Assembly: GCA_018398805.1 (NCBI GenBank) | Contig: JAGFBZ010000900.1 | Location: forward strand, 434,001 to 498,000 | Direction: 5' to 3' | Length of the DNA: 64,000 nt | Origin: Hirundichthys speculiger | Taxonomy: Eukaryota; Chordata; Actinopteri; Beloniformes; Exocoetidae | In this document: piece by piece, positions 1-12,239 of the stretch | Numbering within the stretch: position 1 is the first letter of the stretch | Layout: each line of letters opens with the position of its first letter | Notes under the pieces: generated by a model | Told to the model about the DNA's origin: nothing | Seen by the model: only the letters and a program-made list of their open reading frames with translations | Database searches by the model: none | Made by a program: the position numbers and the translations under genes

Positions 1-319
1 CCAGCTTCATAATCATGATTTTGATTTTGGATTTGTTTTCTACTGTGTTGTCACCATGGATTGATTTTCTTATTCTCTTTTGCAGTTGGACTTTTTTGTT
101 TGTTTTGTTGTATTTTTCATTTCTGCGTTTATTCCTTCCGTGTAGTTTCTTGTTGGAGTTCCTCTGTTGGTCTGTTTTTTTTTTTTGTCCCATTAGCCTT
201 TGTGTGTCTGTCTACACAGTCCTTTATCGATACTTCGTCCTACTAGTTTGTCATCATTTTGGTGCTTTCCCTTCGTTTCAGTCAACATTGATGTTTGGGG
301 TCCTGGTAAATATTGTGTA
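1..319. other. No gene seen; T-rich sequence
   Basis: The stretch is pyrimidine-rich. A 101-residue frame runs from 15 to 320, but it is made of Leu/Phe/Ser codons drawn from the T-rich composition and shows no domain. I see no repeat ends or splice-flanked exon. Confidence 0.5.
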
Positions 320-452
320 ATTGGGCTGAAAAATGGGGGGCCCATATGGGATCGGCCACTTGTTCCATATTGACCCCATGTGAATTGCCCACTTGGGTTT
401 GCTTCTGTGGTTGGCCCAAGTGGGACCCAATTTGGCCCCAAGCCCACCAGGC
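320..452. repeat. GGCCC/CCCATATGGG palindrome-rich repeat
   Basis: About 130 bp in which short dyads recur: GGGCCCATATGGG (about 338-350), CCCACTTGGG, and GGCCC followed by AAGTGGG. The units are loosely alternating and imperfect rather than a clean tandem array. Similar motif mixtures occur as dispersed repeats in fish, but I cannot name a family. A reading frame crosses it on the minus strand without recognisable domains. Confidence 0.5.
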
Positions 453-1890
453 TGTGGGATGCTGTCATGACAACTCCTAATCAGGCTCAGAGAGAAGCTT
501 TTAGAAGTGGGAAGGCTTAAAAATAAAACACAAATGAAATACAGAAAAAGGAAAAAAAAAAACATGTACTTGATCACTTTCAGACATTAATCAACACAGT
601 GGGGGTTTGGTGATGGGGGGGGGGGGGGGGCTTCTTGTGAATGTTACATTCTGACTAAATTGATTTTGGTTTGGGTTGAAGGTTTTATCAAAGCTTTTAA
701 TCCTCTGAGGAGAGGATAAGTCTAATCAGAATGTTTTTCTGTTGGGATTAGTGGCTGCCAGCCTCTCTGTCTCCCTCCTTTTCTTTTAAACACACTTCTT
801 CTTTGACACTTTTTGCTTCTTTTTATTAATTCCATTCCTCCTTAAAATGCCTTCATTTTCTTTTCTCCTCCTTGGTCTGTTCAAGCATATCTTCATGAAG
901 CATATTACCAAGTTTTTGAAGTATATTTTTTTTTTCATCAAACATGCTTCCTTGCTATGTTTTGAGCTTTAATCTTTACATTTTGCAGTTTTTCTTCTCA
1001 TTTGAACCTTGTCTGCCTTTTCTCATGGCACACATCATGTACTTCTCTGCATGAATATTTTATCCACTATCCTAATTTTTTTTCTACTTTTCAATTACAC
1101 CCTTTCATGTGTATTAAAGTGGATAGGTAATGACCACTATTTTTTTTTTTTCATCTTTTAACTAGGTGGAAGCTTTTTTAAAAAAAAAAAAAAAATTATG
1201 GATGTGGACAGCTTTGGTACTCAACATGTAAAGGGGAACCCTGCTGTTTACTCAGTTATTTCACAAGGTGATATTCCATGTGAAATTGTCAGCAGAACAT
1301 AATATAACAGGTCACTTATAACCTTAATGTATCTGTTTTTGAAAGGGTTATGATAGCATACTATAACTGCGAACATAAAAAGATACCATTATGGTGACAA
1401 CTGAGCGGCACTTTGCTTTTTTGCTTGATATCTCGAAACGAGCATGATTTGATTTCTACACATCTCATTCTCTCAAAGTAACATCTTGGTGGACACGTAC
1501 TGCTTTATATAAACACATTTAAGCAGTCCTGCCGATACGGCGTAATGCGGTAACTCTTGATGGGTCCATCATGCTGCAGCAACGGAAACATTTCCTGTCA
1601 CCCATCATCTGGTGCACAGTCCTAACATACTTCAATCTCTTTTTGTTTGATGAAGTGATTTAGAAAAATAAAGGAATATGTTTAAAAAAAAAAAATGTCA
1701 TAATTTCTGTTGAGTCATGGACAGATGTTTTCACAGTGTAAAGAAGCAACGCTACCTTTCTGTAGGCAGGGAGAGAAAACTGCTGTTCATTTTATTTAAA
1801 ATACATCTGAGTAAATTTACCTTATTCAATTAGAGATGTTGGAAAGAGCACTTGTGAGTCCCGCAGCAACAAATATAATATTTAGTAGGT
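453..1890. other. No gene seen; homopolymer-rich
   Basis: No recognisable coding or repeat-end sequence. A run of 16 G lies at 615-630, and A or T runs lie near 560, 1142 and 1182. A short stretch around 1510 reads like a TATA-type sequence, but nothing around it supports a promoter. Confidence 0.5.
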
Positions 1891-2373
1891 CAGTGGCTCC
1901 CAAACCTTTTCTTGTGGGCCCCCTTTTGCAAAGATTTTTTTTTTCCCCCTTGAGATCACATGACCACTGTGCAGGAGTCTGCTCATTTAGAGACTTATAC
2001 CTCGCCATGTCTAGCTCTTTAAAAAGGCTGAATGCTGGCCAGAGAAAATATCTTCTTACACCCAGTCTCTGTGGGTTAACATAATGCCAATGTGTACAGT
2101 CAGAGCACTGCTGGTGATGCTTTCTTTCAAAGTTCCTCCAGATTCTCTGCCATTTTTGTACCTGACTTCTCGCCAACTCAGTGTGCTTTTGTGTAAACCG
2201 ACACGGTCTGCCAGTGGCCGAGCACCAAAGCAGACTGGACGCATATCTAAATGGGCACGAAAACACAAAAACAGCAATTATGACAGATGGAAGGAAACCA
2301 CATCTGTTTTAAAAAAAAAAAACAAAAAAACAAAAGATATTCACATATTCAGTCTGTCACTCAGGAACCACTG
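1891..2373. mobile_element. hAT-like non-autonomous DNA transposon (degenerate)
   Basis: The left edge begins CAGTGGCTCCCAAACC and runs on into a GGGCCCCC-type segment, the form of many hAT termini. A plausible right edge, GGAACCACTG, ends near 2372. The flanking 8-mers do not match, so the right boundary is uncertain. Two overlapping frames, 1826-2266 on the minus strand and 2084-2566 on the plus strand, cross the element but show no transposase motif. Confidence 0.5.
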
Positions 2374-3705
2374 GAGATGTGAGGTTTGCTTTGAGTGGAA
2401 AATAATTCAGGCTGTTCATAAAAACTCGTGGAACACAGTGCACAAGAACGCCCTCCAAGTTTCTCATGTCGTACTTTCAGGCAGCAGTTATTCCTGCACG
2501 AGGCCACTTACCAGACTTAATGGTGGCGAGAAGCAGATTAGATGGTCCCAAGCAGCTTTTATCTAGTGCACAACGACCACTGAAGGCAACGCTTACCCTC
2601 TCTGTGAGCTTTTTAATGACACACGCCGGCTAGAGGACTTTACAAGTAGTCGAAACTCAAAAACTGTCCCCAGAACATTCTGCTTCTCAGATTTGCACAG
2701 ATATCGATGCATGAGAGTGGCCAGTAAATCATTTATTTCAGTTCAGAGTTGCAGCAGTGCTTTTAACTAGCTTAGTTTACTTTAATTGTTCAGGCAATTA
2801 AACTACAAACAGGTTGAGTTTAAACCTAAATATGTGTTTGATTCAGTAGAATTTGAGCAGGAAATTTGTTTAATATCCTATATACTAGCTTTTGCTTTAG
2901 AGAAAATCACATTGAAGGAGGAATTCATCAGGCTCTGACATTCATTATGGAAGGTGAACATTTTTCTCTGTTCCACTAAAGAATAATCAAATAATTTGCA
3001 TACTTGATACATTAATATCATTGCATTTATTTTATTCTATATTTTTCTTTCAACAAGGCTACAAACAAAACAGTCTCCGTCAGAATGGGTGATGAAGCAC
3101 TGACATGCCAGTTTAGGTGAAAGACTGTGCTGTTATAATCATGTCATCAAAAAGCATCACACATATCATATTTTATCAGGCATGATAGCTGCAAAGCTTT
3201 CCATCTCTGGGCCTTACCCATTCAGTGCATCATAATCCAGAAAATCACTTGAGCGGATTATTATGCAATCCAATTACGGTTCATAATCTGAGCCTAGAAA
3301 GAGTTCCTTTGCCTCTGTGATGTTAGGCTGAGAGATGGTTTGGTTATCTAAGCTATTAAGCTGATTTTACTTGTGTATGCAGACTATATGTCATAGAAAC
3401 TCAAGTGGGTGGCATACATATAAAAAAATGCCTCCAAACAGCTTTAGTTGCTCATGTGGTACATGGCGATCACAGGGAACGGCACAGAAGTATCAATGTC
3501 CCACACATGTAAGGCGATACACTAACTTTCACTTTCTTACTTGACAGTACGGTGTGGATTTATAAAAAGCTGGAGAAATATGTAGCTGTTACGGGGAGAA
3601 ATGTAAAGTACTATTTAGCCTGTAAAGTTGTGGTTCTGGTGAGGAAGGTTAAAGCAGTTAAATTACAAGACTTGGCTTCACAAATGAAGTTCAATTCCAT
3701 TTGTA
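2374..3705. other. No gene seen; possible non-repeat segment
   Basis: No repeat family recognised. The part from about 3060 to 3420 has ordinary composition, few homopolymers and several ATTA/TAAT-type cores such as GCGGATTATTATGCAATCC, so it could be non-repetitive host sequence. That is inference only. Confidence 0.35.
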
Positions 3706-4228
3706 CAAAGCCACTACTTAGGTATAGCGAGTAGCAGGAGGGGCGTTCCTCCGCAAAGAACACAATCTTCCACCTACCTAAACTCGCTATTCCACCTGCG
3801 CTACCCACTACACAATGGATAGGAGTGGTTAGGACGTTCCACCTGTTAAACCAATCAGTGCGTCAGCAGCCGTTGCCTTTAAGAGCAGGTTGCGCTACCA
3901 GCAAACCGCTATGGAGCGTCTTTTCATCCAGATCAGAGCAGCTCTCATGTGCAGCTCGTTTGGGACTCTGCTGTAGAGCTTCCTCCTCTTCCTCCTCCTC
4001 CTCTGCACTGATATATACTTGAAAATATTTTTACACAGACAATTCCTATCGGCTACCTGAAAGTCCCAGATAGTTGGTGTCTTCCCAGTAAACACACTCT
4101 GGTCATCTATGGTTTAACTGGTGAGCAAGCTGTTTAAGACTATCTCTGCTATTTTCTCAGGGGTTCAACTGAGGCCAGATCACGCTTTTTATACAAGAGT
4201 TAATTCGAGAGGTAGAGCCGTTTGAGCA
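3706..4228 (-). mobile_element. Harbinger-like MITE, copy A (partial, reverse)
   Basis: This is the reverse complement of the element at 53284-53808, aligned by eye over about 520 bp. Shared landmarks include GTTTAACAGGTGGAACG-type sequence, a GAGGAGGAAG-rich tract, and AATTAACTCTTGTATAAAAA. Short frames are shared in both copies: peptides starting MFTG..PTIWDFQVADRN and MGSAGGIA.. occur at both loci, and a third frame ends in LPLELTLV at both. The shared frames may be relics of an exon or chance conservation from recent copying. The outer GGGCC terminus seen in the other copies is missing here. Confidence 0.6.
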
Positions 4229-4449
4229 CAGCCTATGACTTTTAACACTGTCTGAAAAAACAGACTGAGACGTGTCCTAACACCATACGAAGATGGAGAC
4301 TGCAGTATCAGAGATGACGATGTCCCACATATCAAAGATAGTATCAGAAACAGATGACACGACACATATTCAGGATATAAAGGTCTCGCTGAGCTCGTGG
4401 CCTTCAAGCGACGCTTTACGATAACAGTAGCGCTTGCTTACACACTAAT

Positions 4450-4556
4450 AAAAATGCTGGGTCATTTTTATAACTCAAATCCTGGCTTCCTGCTGTTGCG
4501 TCAAAGGTTTCCTTGGTTTAACCAAACACTGGGTCAAATATTTTGACCCAGCTCAC
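4450..4556. mobile_element. Short palindromic MITE-like repeat
   Basis: A GCTGGGTCA motif at 4457 is echoed in reverse by TTGACCCAGC at 4543-4552, and a compact hairpin CTGGGTCAAA-tat-TTTGACCCAG occupies 4529-4551. Fish genomes carry small MITEs built from this GCTGGGT palindrome. The exact ends and target duplication were not resolved. Confidence 0.45.
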
Positions 4557-5018
4557 TGAGTTAACAGATAAGACGTTAACACAGCTTCATCATTCTTTAC
4601 ACTGGCCGTCATTGAGAAGAAGATGTGATCAGACCTCCCTGGACCTTTGAAATAGGGTGTAAAAGGTGATGCCAAGTTGATAAACCAAACTGAATAAAGA
4701 TGCTGCCATGAGGCGTCACTTCTGCCTCCTATTCCTTTTATACTCTCTGTTCTACTCTTCTCGTCTCTCCTCTTGTGCACGTGTGCGTGTGCATGTGTGT
4801 GTGTAGATGGTTCATGTATCTTCATGTAGATGGTTCTGTTCAACACTCCTCAGCAGTCCATTGCTCTTTTTGGAGGTTGATCTGACACTACTTTTTTAAA
4901 AATTTCCAGTGATTATAAATCTCGCTCTCTCTCTTCTTTTTTCCCTCCCTGTGTCCAGATCCTGCTTAGCCTGCTCTCAGCCTCTCGCTGCTTTCTTCAG
5001 CCTTCACCTCCTTCAGTT
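4557..5018. other. No gene seen
   Basis: Contains a short GT-rich tract near 4780-4804 and pyrimidine-rich sequence from 4925 to 5018. The minus-strand frame at 4553-4846 is an accident of the CA/TG-rich sequence. Confidence 0.5.
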
Positions 5019-5215
5019 TCAGTCAATCAATCAATCAAACTTGAATTTTAAGCACTTTTTAACAACCTAAGTTGATCAGAGGGTTTCACAACATAAAAAA
5101 AGAAAAAAAAAAAAGACCAACACATAAATACAATGAAAAAATAATACTGAAACACATTAAAATTAAGAAAAGTAAAATTATGGCAGCAAGACACACGTTA
5201 AAACAGATAAGTGAC
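5019..5215 (-). mobile_element. L2-like LINE 3' tail (reverse)
   Basis: Read on the minus strand it ends in a TTGATTGATTGATTGA tail preceded by AAAAGTGCTTAAAATTCAAG, a form common at the 3' ends of fish L2-like LINEs and their SINE partners. The A-rich body up to about 5215 also fits. No coding part is attached. Confidence 0.5.
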
Positions 5216-5563
5216 ATAGTGCTGTCATATGCCTAAAGACATAATAAATTTATAGTTTCAGGCTGAAGGAACTTATTTGTGGACACTATGAGGCAGCTTT
5301 CATTTACCCTTTTCAGAAACCCAGCTCTGTAGACAATTTCTTTCCTTTTTATTTCTACTTTGGATAATAAATCAACTTTCTGAGCCATCCATTTGCTCCC
5401 TCCAAACCACCAATAAACTTGTTTTCCTTGTCCTTGTCCTTCCTTTCTTGTGCCATGTACAAATAGAAAGGCTTGATGTGAAATCATTTTTTCAGGTACA
5501 TACTGAAAGAAGTTGCAGAGATTTAACAGTTATCACCACATCGACACTGAAAACTGAAAACTA

Positions 5564-5800
5564 CAGTGGATATAAAATGTCGACACATTCTTAATGAAAT
5601 TACAGGTTTTTAAAATATATAGGTAGGAATAACAACATAAGTGTTAGAAATGTCACATCCTTTAACGCAATTTTTCCAGCAAACAAATACAGAGTACAAA
5701 AGGAAATATTTAAGAAAAAGGGAGATTTGAGAAAAAAAAAAGAGACTGATTGCATAAGTGTGCATGCCTTTAGTTAACCAGTCAAATTCGAAAATTCGGA
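5564..5800. mobile_element. Tc1/mariner-type MITE, right end eroded
   Basis: A TA dinucleotide at 5562-5563 is followed by CAGTGGATATAAAATGTC, a terminus recognised from a fish Tc1-type MITE family. The TGCATAAGTGTGCATGCC near 5752 matches the same family's interior. The opposite terminal repeat was not found, so the element is probably truncated around 5800. Confidence 0.55.
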
Positions 5801-6249
5801 CTGTGGGTATTAAAGATAAAATAAAACTATTAAAAAAATAAACTTAATGTACTAATGAGCACTAGTGTTGGATTAGTAGCCGCGGTATTACTGGTCCGGG
5901 GGGGCCAGGCTGCTGAGGTCCCGGGGCGCTTCCGGTTAATTTCCAGGGTTGCGTCGCCTGGTTGACAAGTAAGGTGTAAAATAAAAAGTAAAACAAAAAA
6001 AAAATATAAAATATGTATAAAAATGACAAAAAAAGAGAGATGAAACAGCATTAAAACCGTCCTGGTGACGACTGGGGTAGACGGATTATTCGAAGCTTCG
6101 TTGCCGCTGGTTTTGGGATTTACTGATCGTGGTGCATTATAAAGTAAATTAAAAAAACAAACAAAAAAAACAAATAGTAATAACAGCCGGCGACATAGGA
6201 CAAGCCCCGGACGGGACATCTCGGGTTGTTATTTTAAAGGGTTTTGTTA
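5801..6249. other. Unrecognised GC-rich insert in AT-rich DNA
   Basis: Two GC-rich patches (about 5875-5965 and 6185-6230) flank an A-rich core. The patches partly mirror each other: a GCCGCGG-TATTACT edge on the left and TAGTAATAACAGCCGGCG on the right. This suggests a small foldback element. The 129-residue minus-strand frame at 5830-6219 is mostly Phe/Leu runs from the A-rich core and has no recognisable domain. Confidence 0.35.
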
Positions 6250-6345
6250 ATGCTCTTTAATGCTTCAAATGTTGTATGTAAAGCACCTTGATTTGTCTTG
6301 TAAACGAAATGTGCTACTACAAATAAACTTGCCTTGCCTAATGAG
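6250..6345 (+). mobile_element. L2-like LINE 3' tail
   Basis: Contains TGTAAAGCACCTTGATTTG, then GAAATGTGCTACTACAAATA and a CTTGCCTTGCC tail. This arrangement is common at the 3' ends of fish L2-like elements. It may be the tail of whatever occupies 5830-6249, but no coding part is visible. Confidence 0.5.
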
Positions 6346-6757
6346 GAGAATGACGTCAGATAATACTAGAATACAAACATGGTCAAAATTGCCTTGAGGA
6401 CATGGAAAAAAATATGGCACCACAGAAACATTGCAAAGATCAGGATGACCTTCTGAACTAGACGAAAGGATGAAGAGAAAACTTATCGGGGAGGCTACGA
6501 AGAGATCAACAACCAACATCTACAACATCTACAGGAGTTTCTGGCCGGCACTGGTCACTCCTACTAACATCTCTTGTGTTCTAAGTGTTAGCTGTGGGGC
6601 TGTGGGGCTGTGGGATGGCAAGATGGATGCCATTTCTTCAAATTGCCATTCCTCATCTGAATAATGCCAAACGATTCATTCAGTCGCTCAAGTGAGAAAA
6701 TAAGAGACAAAGGTTGAACCTTTTGGTTTTAGTTCTTATTTTGGTGTCATCTAAGAT

Positions 6758-6962
6758 GGTTCTCTTCAATCCAGGTCCCCAAGGCCTCCTGCCCTGCATG
6801 TTTTAGATGTTTCTTTGCTCAATCACACGTAACTGGGTGGCCAACAGCTTGTCTTTAAGGTCTGCCCAAGTCTGTCGATGACCCAATAATTAGAGCCAGG
6901 TGTCTTTGAGCAGGGAAACCTGCAGGGCAGTGGGACCTGAGGTCCAGGACCGAAGAACACTG
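6758..6962. mobile_element. Palindromic hAT-like MITE
   Basis: The two halves are inverted copies. The left half reads CTTCAATCCAGGTCCCCAAG then CTGCCCTGCATGTTTTAGATG. The right half, reversed, gives CTTCGGTCCTGGACCTCAGG then CTGCCCTGCAGGTTTCCC. This is a well-known fish foldback repeat usually grouped with hAT. The 8-bp target duplication was not clear. Confidence 0.6.
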
Positions 6963-7015
6963 ATCTCAGGAACACCATACTAACAGTAAAGCAGTGGTAT
7001 CAAATCATCAAAGGC

Positions 7016-7782
7016 TGTTACACCCCTGGTGACAATGCCGACTAGAGGCAGTGTCTTTTTCCTTTTGTCCCCTTCCCTTCCTTGTTTCTGATGGAGCTGA
7101 TAGATTGCAGCATCTCATACCAGCTTAAAAAGCCCCAGTCTCTGGATGACTCCTCGCCGGAACGTCATGGTCAGCAGTGTCAGTCTTACAGTGTCAGCGT
7201 TAGTTAGTCTTGCTCATTTCTGCATTCTGTTTGTATGACTAACTCTGTTTCATGTCTCCAGCTTGGATCATCTGCCGTCACCTGCCATAACCCGGTCAGT
7301 TCACCATTTGGATCCTCTGTTGGCCAGCTCAGTGTTCCCACTGGAGTCCATCCTTGAACGTCCGTCATTTCACCTGTCTGCAGTAGCCAATGTACCTCTC
7401 CACTGCCATTCACCAGTCTCTGCCTGAATTCCTTCCTGCCTCACTCTCAGCTGTACCCCAGTTGAGTAAAGTGTTTAGTTTAGAGTTGTGTATCCTAGTC
7501 ACCTTTTGTTCATTGTTGCCACTGGTTGGATATCTTGCTTTAGTTTGTTAGCAGTGTCTATCTGTCCAGTAGTGTTAAAGCTAGTCGCCTTTAATTGCTC
7601 CTTATAACAGTATTCTAGCCTCCTGTGGTTTGGTATTTTCACTAGGTTTCCTAGTCGCCCTTACTTCTGTTTGGCACATCTTTTGTTTGTATTGTTTTGT
7701 AAATTATTGAATTTTTACTCTTGATTCTGGTTTATGGTCTTGTCTGGTTGCTCCGCATCTGAGTCTTTGCACCGTTCGTAAC
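7016..7782 (+). repeat. Possible solo LTR
   Basis: The segment starts TGTTACACCCC and ends TTCGTAAC, giving a 6-bp terminal inversion TGTTAC/GTAAC. A TTAAAAAG sequence near 7123 could serve as a TATA element. Flanking 5-mers match poorly, and no coding region or second LTR is present, so the call is tentative. Confidence 0.3.
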
Positions 7783-9984
7783 TAAGCTATGGCTTCAGAA
7801 AAGGAAAGTCAAAATACCTTTCTCTGGATTTTTGAAAATGCAATAAGTCTGAAATTTATGTCGTTGTCGTTTCTGTCTTTATGTTTGAAAACCCTGCAAT
7901 TTAATAATGTCAAATTTTAGCCACAGCAGGCCTACGTCGAAGCTTTTTTGACTTCACACCCCCATGATGGGCTATAATTCTTGAAGGCATCGTACGGCTT
8001 CTGTTTTTCACATAGAGTGATATTATAGTATGACCAGACCCCGGTCCTTAATACACACAGGCTGCAAAATAGGTGTTGATGTGTCCAAACATAGAAAAAA
8101 AGAAAAGGAAAAAAAACAAAAAAAACAGAGGCATCCATGTATGGCATGACTCAGTTGTGGTGAGGCTGAAGCAAGCACTCATTATGGCAGACTCTCAGCA
8201 TGAGAAACCTCACAAACAACAACAGAACCCCCATTAAACAAGGTAAATAGAATATTCAGCCACTTTTGATTCATTAGATTTGGAAAGGTGCTTATATCCT
8301 ATTCAAAACACATTATCTAAAAAAATTATTATAGGCTTAAAACATAACAGTCAAGTGAGGAGTTGTGGGAGCATGACTGAGAACAGGGTAGATCATAGCT
8401 GGTAAATTCAACAGCCCCCACACTTGTTGCATTCTGCACTTCTAATTAAATTGTTTTGAAGTTTTTTTTTTTTTGCTTTTCTTTTTTGTCTCCATGACAC
8501 AGAATATGGTATTATTAGTGCTGTCTCTGTTGTGACTCCTTGTATCTCTCCATCAGTTTTTCATTCTCCCTCTTTTTCCATCCCTCTCCCTCGCTTCCTA
8601 TCTTTGCTTTCATCTCAGATCAGAGAAAGTCATGTTTTTTCATCCGCCACCTCATGAAAACGGATTCTCACTCATCTTTGTTTTTATTTTTTGCACCTTT
8701 TCATCTTTTCATCCTGTGTGTTTTTCTCTTACATTTTTTTTTTCCGTCCTCAGTTGGCTCTCTTTTTTTCCTTACTCTTTTTTTTTTTCCTCTGTATCTC
8801 TCGGCCCTCCATGGCTCTCTAATATGTTTCCATAATGGGTTCCTGCACTCAGAGGACCGTACCCATCTCCCATGGTAGGAGTAAACAGCCAATCATGTCT
8901 CATATCTGGCATGACCCTCAACCTATGAGAGACCAGATCAGAGGAGGAAGCAGAGGAGAGAGTACAGCCCTCCACCACAGAGAGACCGTTCATTAGCTGG
9001 ACAGGATGAGGGCTGCTGTGCATGTGATTGCTTGTGACCTACATGTTTGCTCTGGTGCCGACTGGAGACTGAAAGGAAGAGATAGAAAAGGAAGTCTTTC
9101 AGTTGTAGTGGAAGCTTAAATCACAGCGAGCTAGCCTGGCAAAAATGAACTTAAAGGCAGGCGGGACCGTTAACGCAGTCTGTCATCTGCTGCTGGTTCT
9201 CACCAAGAAAAGTGGAAAAGCGAGTTAACAAATTAATTACTCCAGGGTGGGTTTGGTGGAACGTGTCATAGCGCGGTGCATGGTTGGCTAAAATCAAGTA
9301 AAACAGCATGGTTCATTTGTCAAACTATATCAGGACCTCTTCTTTATCGTTTAATAAATTTCAATGACATAATTCGGTGCATTATATCTAAATCTGAGAT
9401 GAAGTTCTGACAAGTTGAACGCCTCTGTGCGACTTTCGGAAATTGGTAAGAATACAATGTTTTCTCACTGGAAACTGCTGCATGGCATATTTTCATGTAT
9501 ATTTCATCCAGAAGGAATGTAGCGGTGTATTATTTATAGCCAACTGCTCAGCTGTTTGTCCACTGCCATCATCACCCCTTTACAAGAGTTCAAGTTACAC
9601 AGGGCGGCTTCTAATCGAATTGGCTACCTCAGTGCAGGTCCGGGGGGGGGGGGGGGGGGACCAGCCTCCTGGGTTGACATGAAGAATGAGGACAAAGAAG
9701 GATGTGAACGGGTTGAAAAACATTACAGCATTGATTTGCTTTAGTCAAGAGGGAGCATGTTATTGAAAGACACTGTGGAGATACTGTAGCTTTGTTTGCA
9801 GTATTGATTTGGTTTGGTACATTTTAATTCCCTCACTGAATAACTTTTAATTGTTTCAAAATTAAAAATGGACTTGATTATTCACTCATTTTTATCGCAC
9901 ATTTATAGCATGGTGTTCATCTGCCGTGAGTCACTTTTCCACTCAGTTATTTAGTTCTATTTATTCTCATACTGGAGCATAGCC
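7783..9984. other. No gene seen; pyrimidine tracts and an 18-G run
   Basis: A long pyrimidine-rich tract (about 8540-8815) generates overlapping Phe/Ser/Leu frames with no domain. An 18-base G run lies at 9642-9659. A GGTAAG near 9445 could be a splice donor, but no upstream exon is recognisable. I see no repeat family with defined ends. Confidence 0.45.
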
Positions 9985-10160
9985 AGGCTGTCAGTGGGCA
10001 AGAGATGGGCTTTACAGCGGACAGGTTATCAATCCATCACAGCGCCAGGACCAATGAGACAAACAACCATGCTTGCGCTTCCTTACAGTCCATTTTGAAT
10101 CTCCAGTCAACCTTACTGTATGTTTTTGGATCGCAAGAGGAATTTGAAACACCTAGAAAA
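9985..10160 (-). mobile_element. Degenerate tRNA-derived SINE-like fragment
   Basis: The string includes AGGCTGTCAGTGGGCAAGAG, GGACAGGTTATCAATCCATC and CAAACAACCATGC, which match in order the reverse complement of the SINE-like repeat at 31655-31985. It is highly diverged and lacks its ends. Confidence 0.5.
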
Positions 10161-12239
10161 ACTCATTCAAGCAAGATTTGGTTATGCTTCAAGATTTAAT
10201 TGCACCACAGTAACAGAGAAGGTTGCTATTACATCACCCAGGGACACTGTCTCCACCGCCACTGCTGAACTGAAAGCCACATCATCCACAAAACTTTGCC
10301 AGTCCATTTTAAGTTTAATTTTTGTTGTCGTCCATTCATATCAAGCTAACAAGCACTTATCACTGCATTAAATGAAAAAGAGGTAAAGAGGAGCAATTGA
10401 GAAGATGAAATGAAGTCAGAGTTCTGAAACGTCAGATGCTCAAGTTCATTTGCGTGTTTAACAGAACAAGCTGCTGGATTCTGATGAAGAGGTTAGCATC
10501 CAACCACTGCTTCTGTGTGGCCGTTAATTCAAACTGCTCCTCTCTCCTTAATCCGCCTTTGCAAAATGTTTTTTTATAAGCACCAAATGCTTATTTAGGC
10601 TTGACACCAACACGTTCAGTCAGAAAGCCATGGGCATTTGAACATTGTTCTCTTCTTTCACTTTCATGTTTGGAAGGAAATTGTGAGGATTCGCACAAAA
10701 CTGACCGATCAATGGGTGCCACCGCTCTAACAGATTGTAAAGACATTAATGTCTCATGTCTGAAAAAGAGTTTCAATCTTTTGTTACGGTCATTTGAAGG
10801 ATCAAATTACGAACACACTGCAGAAGTTAGTGGATGTTAGTGTACTTATTTTAATTTATTTTATTTCTATCTACTGAATACTTCTTTAATGAACTTAAAA
10901 TCAGTGGAATAAATACACAGGTTAGCTTCACAGAAAACGAGAAACTTGATTACTCTCTAAATCAGCTCATGCTTGCTACTATAAACTGTAGAGTAGGCCA
11001 GATGTAAACTAGATGTAGAACTCCTGTGCTATTGAAAAACTATTTATTGCATTCCTTCTCAAATAGTGGGATTGTACTGGAATAACGTTTATTTGCACAT
11101 ATACTACAGTAGGGGGCAGTGGTGCTCTCATTGTCACAGTGTGCGTGGGGAGTATTAGCTATATTTTGTCTGTTTTTTTTTTTTTTTGCACGGACATGCG
11201 CGTGCACAGCACCGACCAGGAGATACAAAGTGAACAAACCCTCAAGAGACACTATGGAAAAATATTTAACAGGGATGAAAAGAAAAGAGGAGAGAGATTG
11301 AGATAATGAGTCAAACAAAAATGACGATGCTGATGTAGCGCTTGGCTTCACTGGTTACCACGGTGGGATTGATGCACTTTACAGGCTAAAAAAACAACTC
11401 TAATAAAGTTATTCATGTTATAAGTTGATCTATATTTATTTCTTTTGTGTTTCCCCTTAATGTTGATAAAGATATATGATTCACTTAGTTGTTCTTTAAC
11501 GCAGTACTGCCTAAAACGCAACATTTCGAGATTAACCTGCAGCTGCGCCCAAAGTTCAACTTGACTTGAGTGGTACAACATGCAGAGGTTTGGAAGCAGA
11601 AAGGTTACACTACTATGTCAAAATTAGCCCTGGAGACTCAGCACCACTGACATTAAATCCATTATTTTGTGTACGGCACAGAGTTTACATCCACCAAGTA
11701 AAAAAAAAAAAAAAAAGAATAAATTAATTCTGTCATAAAACACAGAGCATCTATTGAATCATGTTGTCATTAAAGTGCTTGGAAGGGAGCTGATGTGACT
11801 ATTTAAACACAACAGCATTTAGTTTGGATTGTGCTCTTAATCAAATTTGTTGACATGTGCCAACACTTAAAGAGCCACTTTAAGTCACACAGACTGACAG
11901 GCTATGGCATCCCTACAGCAACTAAAATCTGTCATATGATGTTGTGATTTAACAAAGAAACCAAAAGTTAGAAGCAGATAACAACATATATAACTTGGAT
12001 AATTACGAGGCTAAAATTAACGCTACAGCTTCAGCTACACATTATGAGTGCATGTGTTTCCACACTGTGTAGGATCATGATGAATAATTCATGCACTATA
12101 AATATGTATTTCCCTTGTAGTCTTTAATATAGAATAAGTAGGACCTAAATGAGGGTACATATGAATAAAATTAGTCCAGTTTGAGCTACATGTCTCAGTT
12201 TGTTAAGAAATCCTAAACATCTTTTGAGGACACAACAGT
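10161..12239. other. No gene seen
   Basis: Short frames only, none with a recognisable domain. A T run at 11172-11188 and an A run at 11701-11716 are the only simple features. I see no clear transposon ends. Confidence 0.5.

Noticed and set aside
1826..2266. 146-residue minus-strand frame
   Set aside because: It crosses a hAT-like end and overlaps plus-strand frames; no domain, no codon pattern beyond chance.
5830..6219. 129-residue minus-strand frame with hydrophobic core
   Set aside because: The core is encoded by A-rich runs; no domain, and it sits in a foldback-like insert.
8540..8878. 112-residue Phe/Ser-rich frame that looks like a membrane protein
   Set aside because: It comes from a polypyrimidine tract; two frames there give equally hydrophobic products.
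9443..9744. Frames over the 18-G run as a Gly-rich protein
   Set aside because: The glycines come from the homopolymer; no other protein trait is present.
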